From assembly GCA_018065985.1 (NCBI GenBank), contig JAGHSF010000010.1, positions 51,888-115,887 on the forward strand: a stretch of DNA of 64,000 nucleotides, given 5' to 3'. The first letter of the stretch is position 1; every line of letters starts with the position of its first letter. The translations under genes were made by a program, and so were the position numbers. This document shows, in pieces, positions 10,727 through 19,582 of this stretch. This DNA comes from Candidatus Cryptobacteroides choladohippi. Lineage in GTDB: Bacteria; Bacteroidota; Bacteroidia; Bacteroidales; UBA932. A model generated the notes under the pieces. It was not told the DNA's origin. It was given only the letters and a program-made list of their open reading frames with translations, and did no database searches.

Positions 10727-10804
10727 CTAACAATAAAAAATAGAAACGCCAGTCCCGAACTGCATCTCCGGAGAGAAAAGCGATATTCTGCCTGGCTGAT
10801 TCAT
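10727..10804 (-). CDS. Candidate 25-aa leader peptide MNQPGRISLFSPEMQFGTGVSIFYC
   Basis: ATG about 15 nt after the predicted transcription start; TAG a few nt before the terminator hairpin; last codons lie in a U-rich tract. Confidence 0.45.
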   Translation of the reverse strand: MNQPGRISLFSPEMQFGTGVSIFYC

Positions 10805-10823
10805 ATGTAATCTTAAATTTCTG

Positions 10824-10855
10824 CAAAGATATAAATTTTTGTCAGATTGTTCAAA
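10824..10855 (-). promoter_or_regulatory. Bacteroidetes-type promoter of the pyr operon (TTTG-N20-TATCTTTG)
   Basis: Minus strand TTTG (10855-10852), 20-nt spacer, TATCTTTG (10831-10824). Confidence 0.65.
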
Positions 10856-10894
10856 ATGACGCTTGCAATATTTTCAAAATTGACGATTCGGTAG

Positions 10895-10902
10895 TAAATT
10901 TG
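10895..10902 (+). promoter_or_regulatory. -7 element (TAAATTTG) of the pur operon promoter
   Basis: TAnnTTTG match about 25 nt upstream of the purC1 ATG; -33 element weak. Confidence 0.45.
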
Positions 10903-10927
10903 TACCGTAATTTAAATCTCAATATAT

Positions 10928-11614
10928 ATGGAACTCCTTTACACAGGCAAAACCAAAAATGTCTACGCTCTCGAAAGCGGCAACTATCTTCTTAAGTTCA
11001 AGGACGATTGCACCGGCAAGGACGGTGTGTTCGATCCTGGTGAGAACTCTGTAGGACTTACGATCGAAGGTGTCGGCGACGTCAACCTCCGCATGTCCAT
11101 CTACTTCTTCGAAAAAATCAACGCTGCCGGAATCAGGACTCATTACGTAAGTGCTGATCTTGCAAACACCACAATGGAGGTTCTTCCCGCCAAGGTATTC
11201 GGCAAGGGCCTCGAGGTGATCTGCCGCAACAAGGCTGTGGGCAGTTTCTACCGCCGTTATGGTGAGTATATCGAATCAGGTGCAGACCTCCCTTCTTATG
11301 TAGAGACCACATTCAAGAACGACGCAAAAGGAGATCCCCTCGTTACCAAGGACGCACTCGTATGCCTCGGTGTCATGACCGCAGAGCAGTACGACGCCAT
11401 CAAGGCCCAGACACAGCAGATCACCAAGATCGTTGCCGACGACCTCGCCCAGAAGGGCCTCGTGCTCTACGACATCAAGTTCGAGTTCGGATATGACGCC
11501 AACGGAAATGTGATGCTCATCGACGAGATCGCCTCGGGCAACATGCGCGTATACAAGGATGGCGAGTACATCGATCCGATGACCCTCTCGAAACTCTTCT
11601 TCAATCAGCAGTAA
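10928..11614 (+). CDS. purC: SAICAR synthetase-like protein, divergent paralog
   Basis: [34 protein letters not shown]; ends in [11 protein letters not shown] instead of DE(F/V)SPDxSR. Confidence 0.8.
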   Translation: MELLYTGKTKNVYALESGNYLLKFKDDCTGKDGVFDPGENSVGLTIEGVGDVNLRMSIYFFEKINAAGIRTHYVSADLANTTMEVLPAKVFGKGLEVICRNKAVGSFYRRYGEYIESGADLPSYVETTFKNDAKGDPLVTKDALVCLGVMTAEQYDAIKAQTQQITKIVADDLAQKGLVLYDIKFEFGYDANGNVMLIDEIASGNMRVYKDGEYIDPMTLSKLFFNQQ

Positions 11615-11620
11615 GCGCTT

Positions 11621-12088
11621 ATGAAGATTGGTATCATAATGGGGTCGACAAGTGACTTGGAAGTCATGTCGGCTGCCTTCGGCGTTCTCGAAAGTTTCGG
11701 AGTAGAATACGAAAAGAGAGTCATCAGCGCCCACCGCGCTCCCTATCTTTTGGCTGAATATGCGTCTAGCGCACGTGAGCGTGGCCTTGCAGCCATAATC
11801 GCAGGCGCAGGCGGTGCCGCCCACCTTGCCGGTGTCACGGCAGCATATACAACTCTTCCCGTGATTGGCGTTCCAATCAACGGCAAGGCTTTCGGTGGAA
11901 TGGACGCACTTCTTGCAACCGTGCAGATGCCTTCCGGCATTCCAGTCGCCACTGTGGCGGTCAACGGAGCAAAGAACGCGGCCCTTCTTGCCGTATCGAT
12001 ACTGGCGGTGACCGACAAGTCTCTTGAGCAGAAGCTTGCAGCCTTCCGTGCAGCTCAGACAGAAAAGATCGAAAACACGCAAATCTAA
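11621..12088 (+). CDS. purE: N5-carboxyaminoimidazole ribonucleotide mutase
   Basis: [41 protein letters not shown]. Confidence 0.95.
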   Translation: MKIGIIMGSTSDLEVMSAAFGVLESFGVEYEKRVISAHRAPYLLAEYASSARERGLAAIIAGAGGAAHLAGVTAAYTTLPVIGVPINGKAFGGMDALLATVQMPSGIPVATVAVNGAKNAALLAVSILAVTDKSLEQKLAAFRAAQTEKIENTQI

Positions 12089-12093
12089 TCGCG

Positions 12094-15000
12094 ATGAACA
12101 ATACAACCCGAATTTTTGTTGAGAAAAATCGCGGATTCCGGGTAGAGGCGGAAAGCTTGCGCAGCGAGCTTTCCGAGAACCTCTCGTTGGATATCCGAAA
12201 CCTCAGGCTCCTGAATGTTTACGACCTGGCAGGATTCAGCACCGACCTGCTTGACAAATGTAAGTACGCCGTGTTCGGTGAAACCGTGACCGATACGGTT
12301 TACGACGAATTCCCCCTCGAGGGCAGGAAATACCTTGCGGTGGAATACATACCCGGTCAGTTCGACCAGCGCGCTTCGTCTGCGGTAGACTGCGTGCATC
12401 TGATAGACCCCAACGCAGACGTTCAGATCCGCTCTTCAAGGCTTCTTGTCTTTGATGACGACATGTCGGATGCTGCCCTTGCGGCCATCCGGCATTATTA
12501 TATAAATACGGTGGAGTCCCGTCAGAAGGACCTCTCGAAGCTCAGCCTCTCAGACAAGGCGGACGTCAAGCCCCTTGCCGACTTGAGCGGCTTCACCGCT
12601 ATGCCCGAGTCTGAATTCCCTGCATTCTGCAAACAGTGGGGCCTTGCTATGAACAGCGACGACCTCCGCGAAGTGGTGAACTACTTCAAGGAAGAGAAGC
12701 GCGATCCCACTGAGACGGAGCTTCGCATCCTCGACACTTACTGGAGCGACCATTGCCGTCACACCACCTTCACCACTGAGCTTACCAGCATCAGCATTGA
12801 CGATTCCTTCCTCAAGGAAGAGCTCGAGTCTGAACTCGGCGAATTCCACGCCATCCGCAAGGAACTCGGCCGCGAGGGCAAGAGCCTCTGCCTTATGGAG
12901 CTCGCAACCATTGGTGCCAGGTGCCTTCGCAAGCGCGGCCTGCTTGACGACATGGAAGTGAGCGAGGAGAACAACGCCTGCAGCATCTACATCGACGTCG
13001 ACGTCGACGGGCAGCAGGAGAAGTGGCTCCTCCAGTTCAAGAACGAGACACACAACCATCCTACAGAGATAGAACCCTTCGGTGGCGCGGCAACCTGCCT
13101 TGGCGGTGCAATCCGCGACCCTCTTTCCGGCAGGTCATACATCTATCAGGCAATGCGTGTGACCGGCGCTGCCGACATCTGCAAGCCAGTGTCGGAGACT
13201 ATCCCCGGCAAGCTGCCTCAGAAGGTCATCTCCCGCAAGGCTGCGGCCGGATACTCCAGCTACGGCAACCAGATTGGCCTTGCCACCACCCACGTCCGGG
13301 AGATCTACCACCCGGGCTATGTCGCAAAGCGGCTTGAGGTCGGTGCCGTGGTCGGTGCCGTGAAGGCTGAGAACGTCAGACGCGAGAGCCCTGCTGCAGG
13401 TGATGTTATCCTGCTCCTTGGCGGCCGCACCGGACGTGACGGAATCGGCGGTGCCACAGGCTCTTCAAAGGAGCACACCGAGGCTTCTCTCGAAACCTGC
13501 GGAAGCGAAGTGCAGAAGGGTAACGCACCTGAGGAGCGCAAGCTCCAGAGGCTCTTCCGCCGTCCGGAGGTGACGCGCCTCATCAAGAAGTCCAACGACT
13601 TTGGCGCAGGTGGAGTGAGCGTGGCAATCGGCGAACTTGCCGATGGCCTCGACATCTACCTCGACCGCGTTCCCACCAAATACAGTGGCCTGAACTCCAC
13701 AGAGCTTGCAATCAGCGAGTCTCAGGAACGAATGGCAGTGGTAGTTGAAGCAAAGGACCGCGCAGAATTCGAACAGTACTGCGCCAGCGAGAACGTCGAG
13801 GTGACCCATGTTGCCGACGTGACCGACACGGCGCGCATGCGCATGTTCAACGCCGGAGTCAAGGTCTGCGACCTCACCCGCGCATTCATCGACAGCGCAG
13901 GCGCGAAGCACTATGGCAAGGCCTGCATCGCCGCAGTCGAAGATATAGACCCTTTCAACCGTGAACCTGAAGGAGAGACAACTGCCGACAAGTTCTGCAG
14001 CGTGCTGTCGTCTGAGAACGTAGCTTCACAGAAGGGCCTCATAGAGATGTTCGATTCTACCATCGGACGCTCGACCGTGCTCATGCCCTTCGGTGGAATG
14101 ACACAGAACACCGAGACTCAGGTCTCAGTGCAGAAGCTCCCCACCGACGGCTTTACCGATACCGCCAGCATGATGGCGTTCGGATACAACCCCGAGCTCA
14201 GCAGCTGGAGTCCCTATCACGGAGCAGCCTATGCAGTTGTAGAAGCCTGTGCCAAGGTTGTCGCCGCTGGCGGTGACTGGTCAGGAATGCGCTTCAGCTA
14301 CCAGGAGTACTTCGAGCGCATGACACATGATCCCCACAGCTGGGGCAAGCCCCTCAGCTCACTTCTGGGTGCCCTGAAGATGCAGATAGCTCTCGGCCTG
14401 CCTTCAATCGGCGGCAAGGACTCCATGAGCGGCACCTTTGAAGACAAGAACGTTCCACCCACCCTCATAGCCTTCGGAATCACCCCCGTCAAGGCATCTG
14501 TGGTGATTTCACCCGAACTCAAGTGGGAGGGCAACAAACTCTACCTCATCAAGCACACACCTCTTGCCAACCGTATGCCCGACACTGCCCAGCTCAAAGC
14601 CAACTGGGACTTCGTGCACGCGCAGATCGAGGCAGGCAACATAGTCTCAGGCTGGTCACTCGGCTTCGGCGGACTCGCTGAAGGACTTGCCAAGATGTGC
14701 TTCGGCAACCGTTTTGGCGTTCGCGTCAAAGTCGATGACGCTGAGCTTTACAAACTATCATACGGATCCATTCTCGTCGAGTCCGAGACGGCGCTCGACT
14801 ACGAAAACGCCATCCTTCTCGGCGAAGTCACCGACGGCGAAGATGACAGGATTCGTGTGAACGGCAGTCGCATCAGCCTCACCGCCCTTCAGGACGCCTG
14901 GGCTGCGCGCTACGCGAAGGTTTACCCAGTAACAGCGGAAGCGGAATTTGTTTATCCTTCTGCTGATTGCTCGGCAAAACTTCGCGCTTCGCGCTCATCC

Positions 15001-15903
15001 CACCGCTGCGCTACGCTTGCTGTCCCCCCTCTAACGCGTCCGAGGGTGGACACGGTTTTGCCCGAGCAACAGCAGCCGGATAAAACCACCGCTTCCGCTA
15101 AGCCGCTGGCATATTTGCCGGTATTCCCCGGAACAAACTGCGATTACGACACTGCCAAGGCCTTCCGCAAGGCAGGCGCAGACGTACGCTTCGGCGTGTT
15201 CCGCAACCTTACAGGCCAGGACGTCCTCGACTCCATAGCCCGCATGCGCAAAGACATCTCAGAGTGCCAGATACTCATGCTCTCCGGTGGATTCTCGTCA
15301 GGTGACGAACCTGACGGCAGCGGTAAGTTTATCGCAAATGTGTTGAACAACAAAGAGATAGCAGACGAGATTCACAAACTGCTTGACCGCGGTGGTCTCA
15401 TCCTCGGCATCTGCAACGGCTTCCAGGCACTCGTAAAGAGCGGCCTCCTGCCGTACGGACGCCTCGGGTGCGTCACCAAAGATTCACCCACACTCTTCCG
15501 CAACAACATCAACCGCCACATCTCCCAGATGGTTACCACACGAGTGGCAAGCACCAGGTCACCTTGGCTTGCAGGTATGTCCGAGGGCGACCTCCACACC
15601 ATCGCAGTCAGCCACGGAGAAGGCAAATTTGTTGTTAACGAAGAACTTGCCAAGGAACTCTTTGCAAATGGTCAGGTTGCATTCCAGTACATCGATCCCG
15701 AGAGCGAAGAACCTACAATGCAATCGCCCTACAACCCCAACGGAAGCCTCTACGCCATCGAGGGAATCATCAGTCCCGACGGCCAGATACTCGGAAAGAT
15801 GGGACATAGCGAACGCTACGAGAAAGGACTCTTCAAGAACATTGCGGAAGATCTCTATCAGCCCCTGTTCGAAAATGCAGTGAAATACTTTACACAGAAG
15901 TAA
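12094..15903 (+). CDS. purL: Phosphoribosylformylglycinamidine synthase, single-chain, carrying an in-frame palindromic insert
   Basis: SDHCRHTTF, FKNETHNHP, GICNGFQ, AVSHGEG; 1269 aa. Confidence 0.96.
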   Translation: MNNTTRIFVEKNRGFRVEAESLRSELSENLSLDIRNLRLLNVYDLAGFSTDLLDKCKYAVFGETVTDTVYDEFPLEGRKYLAVEYIPGQFDQRASSAVDCVHLIDPNADVQIRSSRLLVFDDDMSDAALAAIRHYYINTVESRQKDLSKLSLSDKADVKPLADLSGFTAMPESEFPAFCKQWGLAMNSDDLREVVNYFKEEKRDPTETELRILDTYWSDHCRHTTFTTELTSISIDDSFLKEELESELGEFHAIRKELGREGKSLCLMELATIGARCLRKRGLLDDMEVSEENNACSIYIDVDVDGQQEKWLLQFKNETHNHPTEIEPFGGAATCLGGAIRDPLSGRSYIYQAMRVTGAADICKPVSETIPGKLPQKVISRKAAAGYSSYGNQIGLATTHVREIYHPGYVAKRLEVGAVVGAVKAENVRRESPAAGDVILLLGGRTGRDGIGGATGSSKEHTEASLETCGSEVQKGNAPEERKLQRLFRRPEVTRLIKKSNDFGAGGVSVAIGELADGLDIYLDRVPTKYSGLNSTELAISESQERMAVVVEAKDRAEFEQYCASENVEVTHVADVTDTARMRMFNAGVKVCDLTRAFIDSAGAKHYGKACIAAVEDIDPFNREPEGETTADKFCSVLSSENVASQKGLIEMFDSTIGRSTVLMPFGGMTQNTETQVSVQKLPTDGFTDTASMMAFGYNPELSSWSPYHGAAYAVVEACAKVVAAGGDWSGMRFSYQEYFERMTHDPHSWGKPLSSLLGALKMQIALGLPSIGGKDSMSGTFEDKNVPPTLIAFGITPVKASVVISPELKWEGNKLYLIKHTPLANRMPDTAQLKANWDFVHAQIEAGNIVSGWSLGFGGLAEGLAKMCFGNRFGVRVKVDDAELYKLSYGSILVESETALDYENAILLGEVTDGEDDRIRVNGSRISLTALQDAWAARYAKVYPVTAEAEFVYPSADCSAKLRASRSSHRCATLAVPPLTRPRVDTVLPEQQQPDKTTASAKPLAYLPVFPGTNCDYDTAKAFRKAGADVRFGVFRNLTGQDVLDSIARMRKDISECQILMLSGGFSSGDEPDGSGKFIANVLNNKEIADEIHKLLDRGGLILGICNGFQALVKSGLLPYGRLGCVTKDSPTLFRNNINRHISQMVTTRVASTRSPWLAGMSEGDLHTIAVSHGEGKFVVNEELAKELFANGQVAFQYIDPESEEPTMQSPYNPNGSLYAIEGIISPDGQILGKMGHSERYEKGLFKNIAEDLYQPLFENAVKYFTQK
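14934..15099. repeat. Palindromic element inserted in frame in purL
   Basis: agcggaagcgg (14934-14944) / ccgcttccgct (15089-15099), plus nested arms tttatcc/ggataaa, ctgctg/cagcag and ttgctcggcaaaac/gttttgcccgagcaa. Confidence 0.85.
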
Positions 15904-15905
15904 CC

Positions 15906-16625
15906 ATGTCACACACAGAATTGATATACGACGGAAAGGAGAAGAAAGTCTATGCGACCGAGAATCCCGACATCGTCCTTATACATTACAATGATCTTGT
16001 ATCTGCCTTCGGCGGCATCAAGACAGCCGTAATCAAGGGTAAGGGAATATGTAACAACCATATCAGCGCCATCGTCTTTCAGGAAATGACAAAGGCCGAT
16101 ATCCCCAATCATTTCATCTCGCTCGAGAACGATCGGGAGATGCTTTGCAGAAGGATTGAAAGCATTCCCATTCAGATTATCGTGCGCAACCGTCTTGCCG
16201 GCACCACGGCTCGGATGCTCGGCGTCGCAAGCGGTACATCCATTCCCAATACCGTGTACGAGCTCAGGTACAACTGCGACGCGCTTGCCGACCCCATGAT
16301 CAACGAGCACCACGCCGTCGCCCTCGGTCTGGTGAGCTATGAAGAGATCGACTACATGATGGAGCTCGCACGCCGCACCAACAGGACACTCAAGGCCCTC
16401 TACCACAAGGCAGGCATCGAACTCGTCGACTTCAAGATGGAGTGCGGACGCACAAGCGACGGCAGCATCATCGTCTCTGACGAGGTCAGCCCAGACAACA
16501 GCCGCCTCTGGGATGAGAAGACGGGTGCCATACTCGACAAAGACCGCTTCCGCCACGACCTCAGTGACGTAACGGCCAATTACAAAGAAGTACAGGATAG
16601 ATTGACAGCAGCTACCAAGATATGA
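15906..16625 (+). CDS. purC: SAICAR synthetase, canonical
   Basis: YDGKEKKVY, VRNRLAGTTARMLG, DEVSPDNSRLWD, LDKDRFRHDL. Confidence 0.93.
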   Translation: MSHTELIYDGKEKKVYATENPDIVLIHYNDLVSAFGGIKTAVIKGKGICNNHISAIVFQEMTKADIPNHFISLENDREMLCRRIESIPIQIIVRNRLAGTTARMLGVASGTSIPNTVYELRYNCDALADPMINEHHAVALGLVSYEEIDYMMELARRTNRTLKALYHKAGIELVDFKMECGRTSDGSIIVSDEVSPDNSRLWDEKTGAILDKDRFRHDLSDVTANYKEVQDRLTAATKI

Positions 16626-17986
16626 GCATATTCGGAGTATATGGCGTGAATCACGCCGCACAGATGATATATCTCGGCCTCCACGCACTGCAGCACAGAG
16701 GCCAGGAAGGAGCGGGAATCGCAACCTTCGACTTCGACGGCAAATGTACCCATCACCGTGGTCTCGGTCTGGCATCCGAGGTCTTTGACCCAGACACTCT
16801 TGCCAGGCATGCAGATGCCCTGCTCGGCCTGGGCAGCACCCAGTATGCCAACAAGGCAAAAGGCGGCTTGGACAACGTTCAGCCCCTGTTCTTCCACCAC
16901 AAGTCGGGCGACTTCGTGATAGCAGGCGAGGGCAGCCTCATCAATGCCGACCGCATTGCGAGCTACCTCGAGGACCACGGCTGCATCTTCCATACTGCAA
17001 CCGATGCCGAGCTGCTTGCAAATCTTATCAAAAAGGAGAACACCGAAAACAGAATCGACCGTATAATCGACAGCCTGAACATGATGGAGGGCGGATTCGC
17101 CTTTGCCATCATGACCAGGAACCGTCTTTATGCAATGCGAGACAAATACGGCATCAAGCCGCTTGCAATTGCAAAGCTGGGGGACGGTTGGGTGATCAGC
17201 AGCGAGACCTGCGCATTCGACCTGATTGGAGCCGAGTTTGTGCGCGATATCGAGCCCGGTGAGGTTGTTACAGTCGACCACCATGGCCTGCGCTCGACCC
17301 GCTACTCACAGTTCCAGAAGCACAAAGTCTGCTCGATGGAGTACTTTTACATCGCCCGCCCCGACTCCGATATCGACGGTTGCAACGTGCACGCCTTCCG
17401 AAAGGAGGTAGGCCGTCGTCTTGCCGAGGAGTGCCCCTGCGATGCCGACATCGTGATCGGTGTTCCCGATTCTGGCCTCAGTGCCGCAATCGGCTATGCG
17501 GAGCGCAGCGGAATACCATACGAGATCGGTCTCATCAAGAACAGGTATATCGCCCGCACATTCATCCAGCCTAGCCAGGAGATGCGGGAAAGGGGAGTGC
17601 AGATGAAGCTCTCTGCCGTGCGCAGCATAGTCTCAGGCAAGCGCCTGGTGCTGGTCGACGACTCCATCGTGCGCGGTACCACCTGCCTCAAGATTGTCAA
17701 GCTCCTGCGCGCCGCAGGTGCCAGGGAAGTGCACGTGCGCATAGGCAGTCCCATCATGAAGTATCCCTGCTTCTATGGAGTGGATACATCAACCTCGGAA
17801 GAACTCCTCTGCTCTACACGAAGCCTCGAGGAGGCCTGCAGGATGATTGAGGCCGATTCACTCGGCTACGTTTCCTGCAAGGCATCGGTGGAATCAACCA
17901 AGGGCTGCTCTGAACTCTGCCTGGCATGCTTCAACGGCGAGTATCCTACATCTCTCTATCAACACGCAAAAGACACAGAAGAATAA
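16622..17986 (+). CDS. purF: Amidophosphoribosyltransferase-like protein with degenerate glutaminase site
   Basis: PRTase motif [13 protein letters not shown] and [15 protein letters not shown] intact; N-terminus MSIFGVYG lacks the usual Cys nucleophile. Confidence 0.92.
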   Translation: MSIFGVYGVNHAAQMIYLGLHALQHRGQEGAGIATFDFDGKCTHHRGLGLASEVFDPDTLARHADALLGLGSTQYANKAKGGLDNVQPLFFHHKSGDFVIAGEGSLINADRIASYLEDHGCIFHTATDAELLANLIKKENTENRIDRIIDSLNMMEGGFAFAIMTRNRLYAMRDKYGIKPLAIAKLGDGWVISSETCAFDLIGAEFVRDIEPGEVVTVDHHGLRSTRYSQFQKHKVCSMEYFYIARPDSDIDGCNVHAFRKEVGRRLAEECPCDADIVIGVPDSGLSAAIGYAERSGIPYEIGLIKNRYIARTFIQPSQEMRERGVQMKLSAVRSIVSGKRLVLVDDSIVRGTTCLKIVKLLRAAGAREVHVRIGSPIMKYPCFYGVDTSTSEELLCSTRSLEEACRMIEADSLGYVSCKASVESTKGCSELCLACFNGEYPTSLYQHAKDTEE

Positions 17987-17987
17987 T

Positions 17988-19019
17988 ATGGCCAAGACTT
18001 ACGAAAATGCAGGTGTGAACCTGGAAGCCGGCTACGAAGTGGTAAGCCGCATCAAGAAGCACGTAGCTTCAACAGCCCGTCCCGGGTCAATGGGTGGAAT
18101 CGGATCGTTCGGAGGTATGTTCGATCTGTCATCTCTCGGCATCAAAGAGCCCGTCCTTGTGAGCGGCACCGATGGCGTGGGCACCAAACTCAAGATTGCC
18201 TTTGCCATGGACAAGCACGACACCGTGGGCATAGATGCAGTTGCAATGTGCGTCAACGACGTGCTCGCCCAGGGCGCCGAGCCCCTCATCTTCCTCGACT
18301 ATGTGGCCGTGGGTCACAATATCCCCGCTCAGGTGGAGGCGATAGTTGCCGGAGTGGCAGAGGGGTGCCGCCAGGCAGGCTGTGCGCTGGTTGGCGGTGA
18401 GACTGCCGAGATGCCTGGCATGTACCAGAACGGCGAATACGACATTGCCGGATATACTACCGGAGTTGTAGAGAAGTCTAAGCTCATCGACGGCAGTAAG
18501 GTCAAGGCGGGCGACGTGCTCGTCGGAATTGCTTCTTCCGGTGTGCATTCCAACGGCTTCAGCCTCGTGCGCAAGATAGTTGCCGATGCGGGCCTGCAGT
18601 TTACCGACGAGATTCCCGAGTTCGGAGGCCGACGCCTTGGCGACGTGCTCCTCACTCCTACCCGCATCTACGTGAAGCAGGTGCTTGACGTGATCCGCAA
18701 TTGCGACGTGCACGGCGTGGCACACATCACCGGCGGCGGCTTTGACGAGAATATCCCCCGTGTGCTTCACGAGGGCCAGGGACTTGAGATATTCGAGGGC
18801 AGCTGGGAGATTCTGCCAGTTTTCAAGATGCTCGAGAAGTGGGGTGGCGTACCCCACCGCGAGATGTTCAACATCTTCAACATGGGTATCGGCATGGTTG
18901 TGGTTCTTGACGAATCCGAGGCCGGCAAGGCCATCGAGATTCTTCGCAGCCACGGCGAGACCGCCACGGTGATCGGCAAGGTTACCGACAGTGAAGGCGT
19001 AAACATCCATCTCCTGTAA
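17988..19019 (+). CDS. purM: Phosphoribosylformylglycinamidine cyclo-ligase
   Basis: [41 protein letters not shown]. Confidence 0.95.
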   Translation: MAKTYENAGVNLEAGYEVVSRIKKHVASTARPGSMGGIGSFGGMFDLSSLGIKEPVLVSGTDGVGTKLKIAFAMDKHDTVGIDAVAMCVNDVLAQGAEPLIFLDYVAVGHNIPAQVEAIVAGVAEGCRQAGCALVGGETAEMPGMYQNGEYDIAGYTTGVVEKSKLIDGSKVKAGDVLVGIASSGVHSNGFSLVRKIVADAGLQFTDEIPEFGGRRLGDVLLTPTRIYVKQVLDVIRNCDVHGVAHITGGGFDENIPRVLHEGQGLEIFEGSWEILPVFKMLEKWGGVPHREMFNIFNMGIGMVVVLDESEAGKAIEILRSHGETATVIGKVTDSEGVNIHLL

Positions 19020-19582
19020 TGAAGAGGCTGGCTGTCTTTGCATCTGGAAACGGAAGCAACTATGAAGCGATAGCCGCTGCATGTGCATGCGGCAGGCTGG
19101 ATGCCGAGGTTGCCGTGCTGGTCTGTGACCACCCCGACGCCTATGCAATCCAGCGTGCTGCAAAGTTCGGCACCCCCGTGTTCGCATTCTGCCCCAAGGA
19201 CTACGCTTCAAAGGCGGATTATGAGAAAGAGATAGTCTCTCTGCTTGACAGCAAGGGTGTCGACCTTGTGTGCCTTGCAGGATACATGAGGATAATCGGC
19301 GACGTGCTTCTGAAAGCATACGCTTCAAAGATCATAAACATCCATCCTTCCCTCCTCCCTGCATTCAGGGGAGCACACGCAGTCGAACAGGCTGTGGCCT
19401 ATGGCGTCAAGGTATACGGCATCACCATCCACTGGGTGGACGAAAGCCTCGACGGTGGCCGCATCATCGCACAGCGTGCATTCGGATATGATGGCAACGA
19501 CCCTGAGGAAGTTCATCGCCTGGGGCAGGCCATCGAGCATGAATTATATGTAGAAACCATTAATAAACTGATAAATGAGTAA
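19019..19582 (+). CDS. purN: Phosphoribosylglycinamide formyltransferase, folate-dependent
   Basis: VFASGNGSN, LAGYMRI, NIHPSLLPAFRG. Confidence 0.94.
   Translation: MKRLAVFASGNGSNYEAIAAACACGRLDAEVAVLVCDHPDAYAIQRAAKFGTPVFAFCPKDYASKADYEKEIVSLLDSKGVDLVCLAGYMRIIGDVLLKAYASKIINIHPSLLPAFRGAHAVEQAVAYGVKVYGITIHWVDESLDGGRIIAQRAFGYDGNDPEEVHRLGQAIEHELYVETINKLINE

Noticed and set aside
10248-10826. 192-aa ORF reading through the pyr attenuator as an alternative leader peptide
   Set aside because: Its TTG start lies inside the predicted -7 promoter element, so it is unlikely to be transcribed from this promoter; the ATG-initiated 25-aa ORF is preferred.
14934-15099. Considered whether the palindrome disrupts purL and makes it a pseudogene
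   Set aside because: The frame is open throughout and the downstream glutaminase motifs are intact and in frame.
18129-19328. 399-aa minus-strand ORF opposite purM/purN
   Set aside because: Shadow ORF; purM and purN are unambiguous on the + strand.
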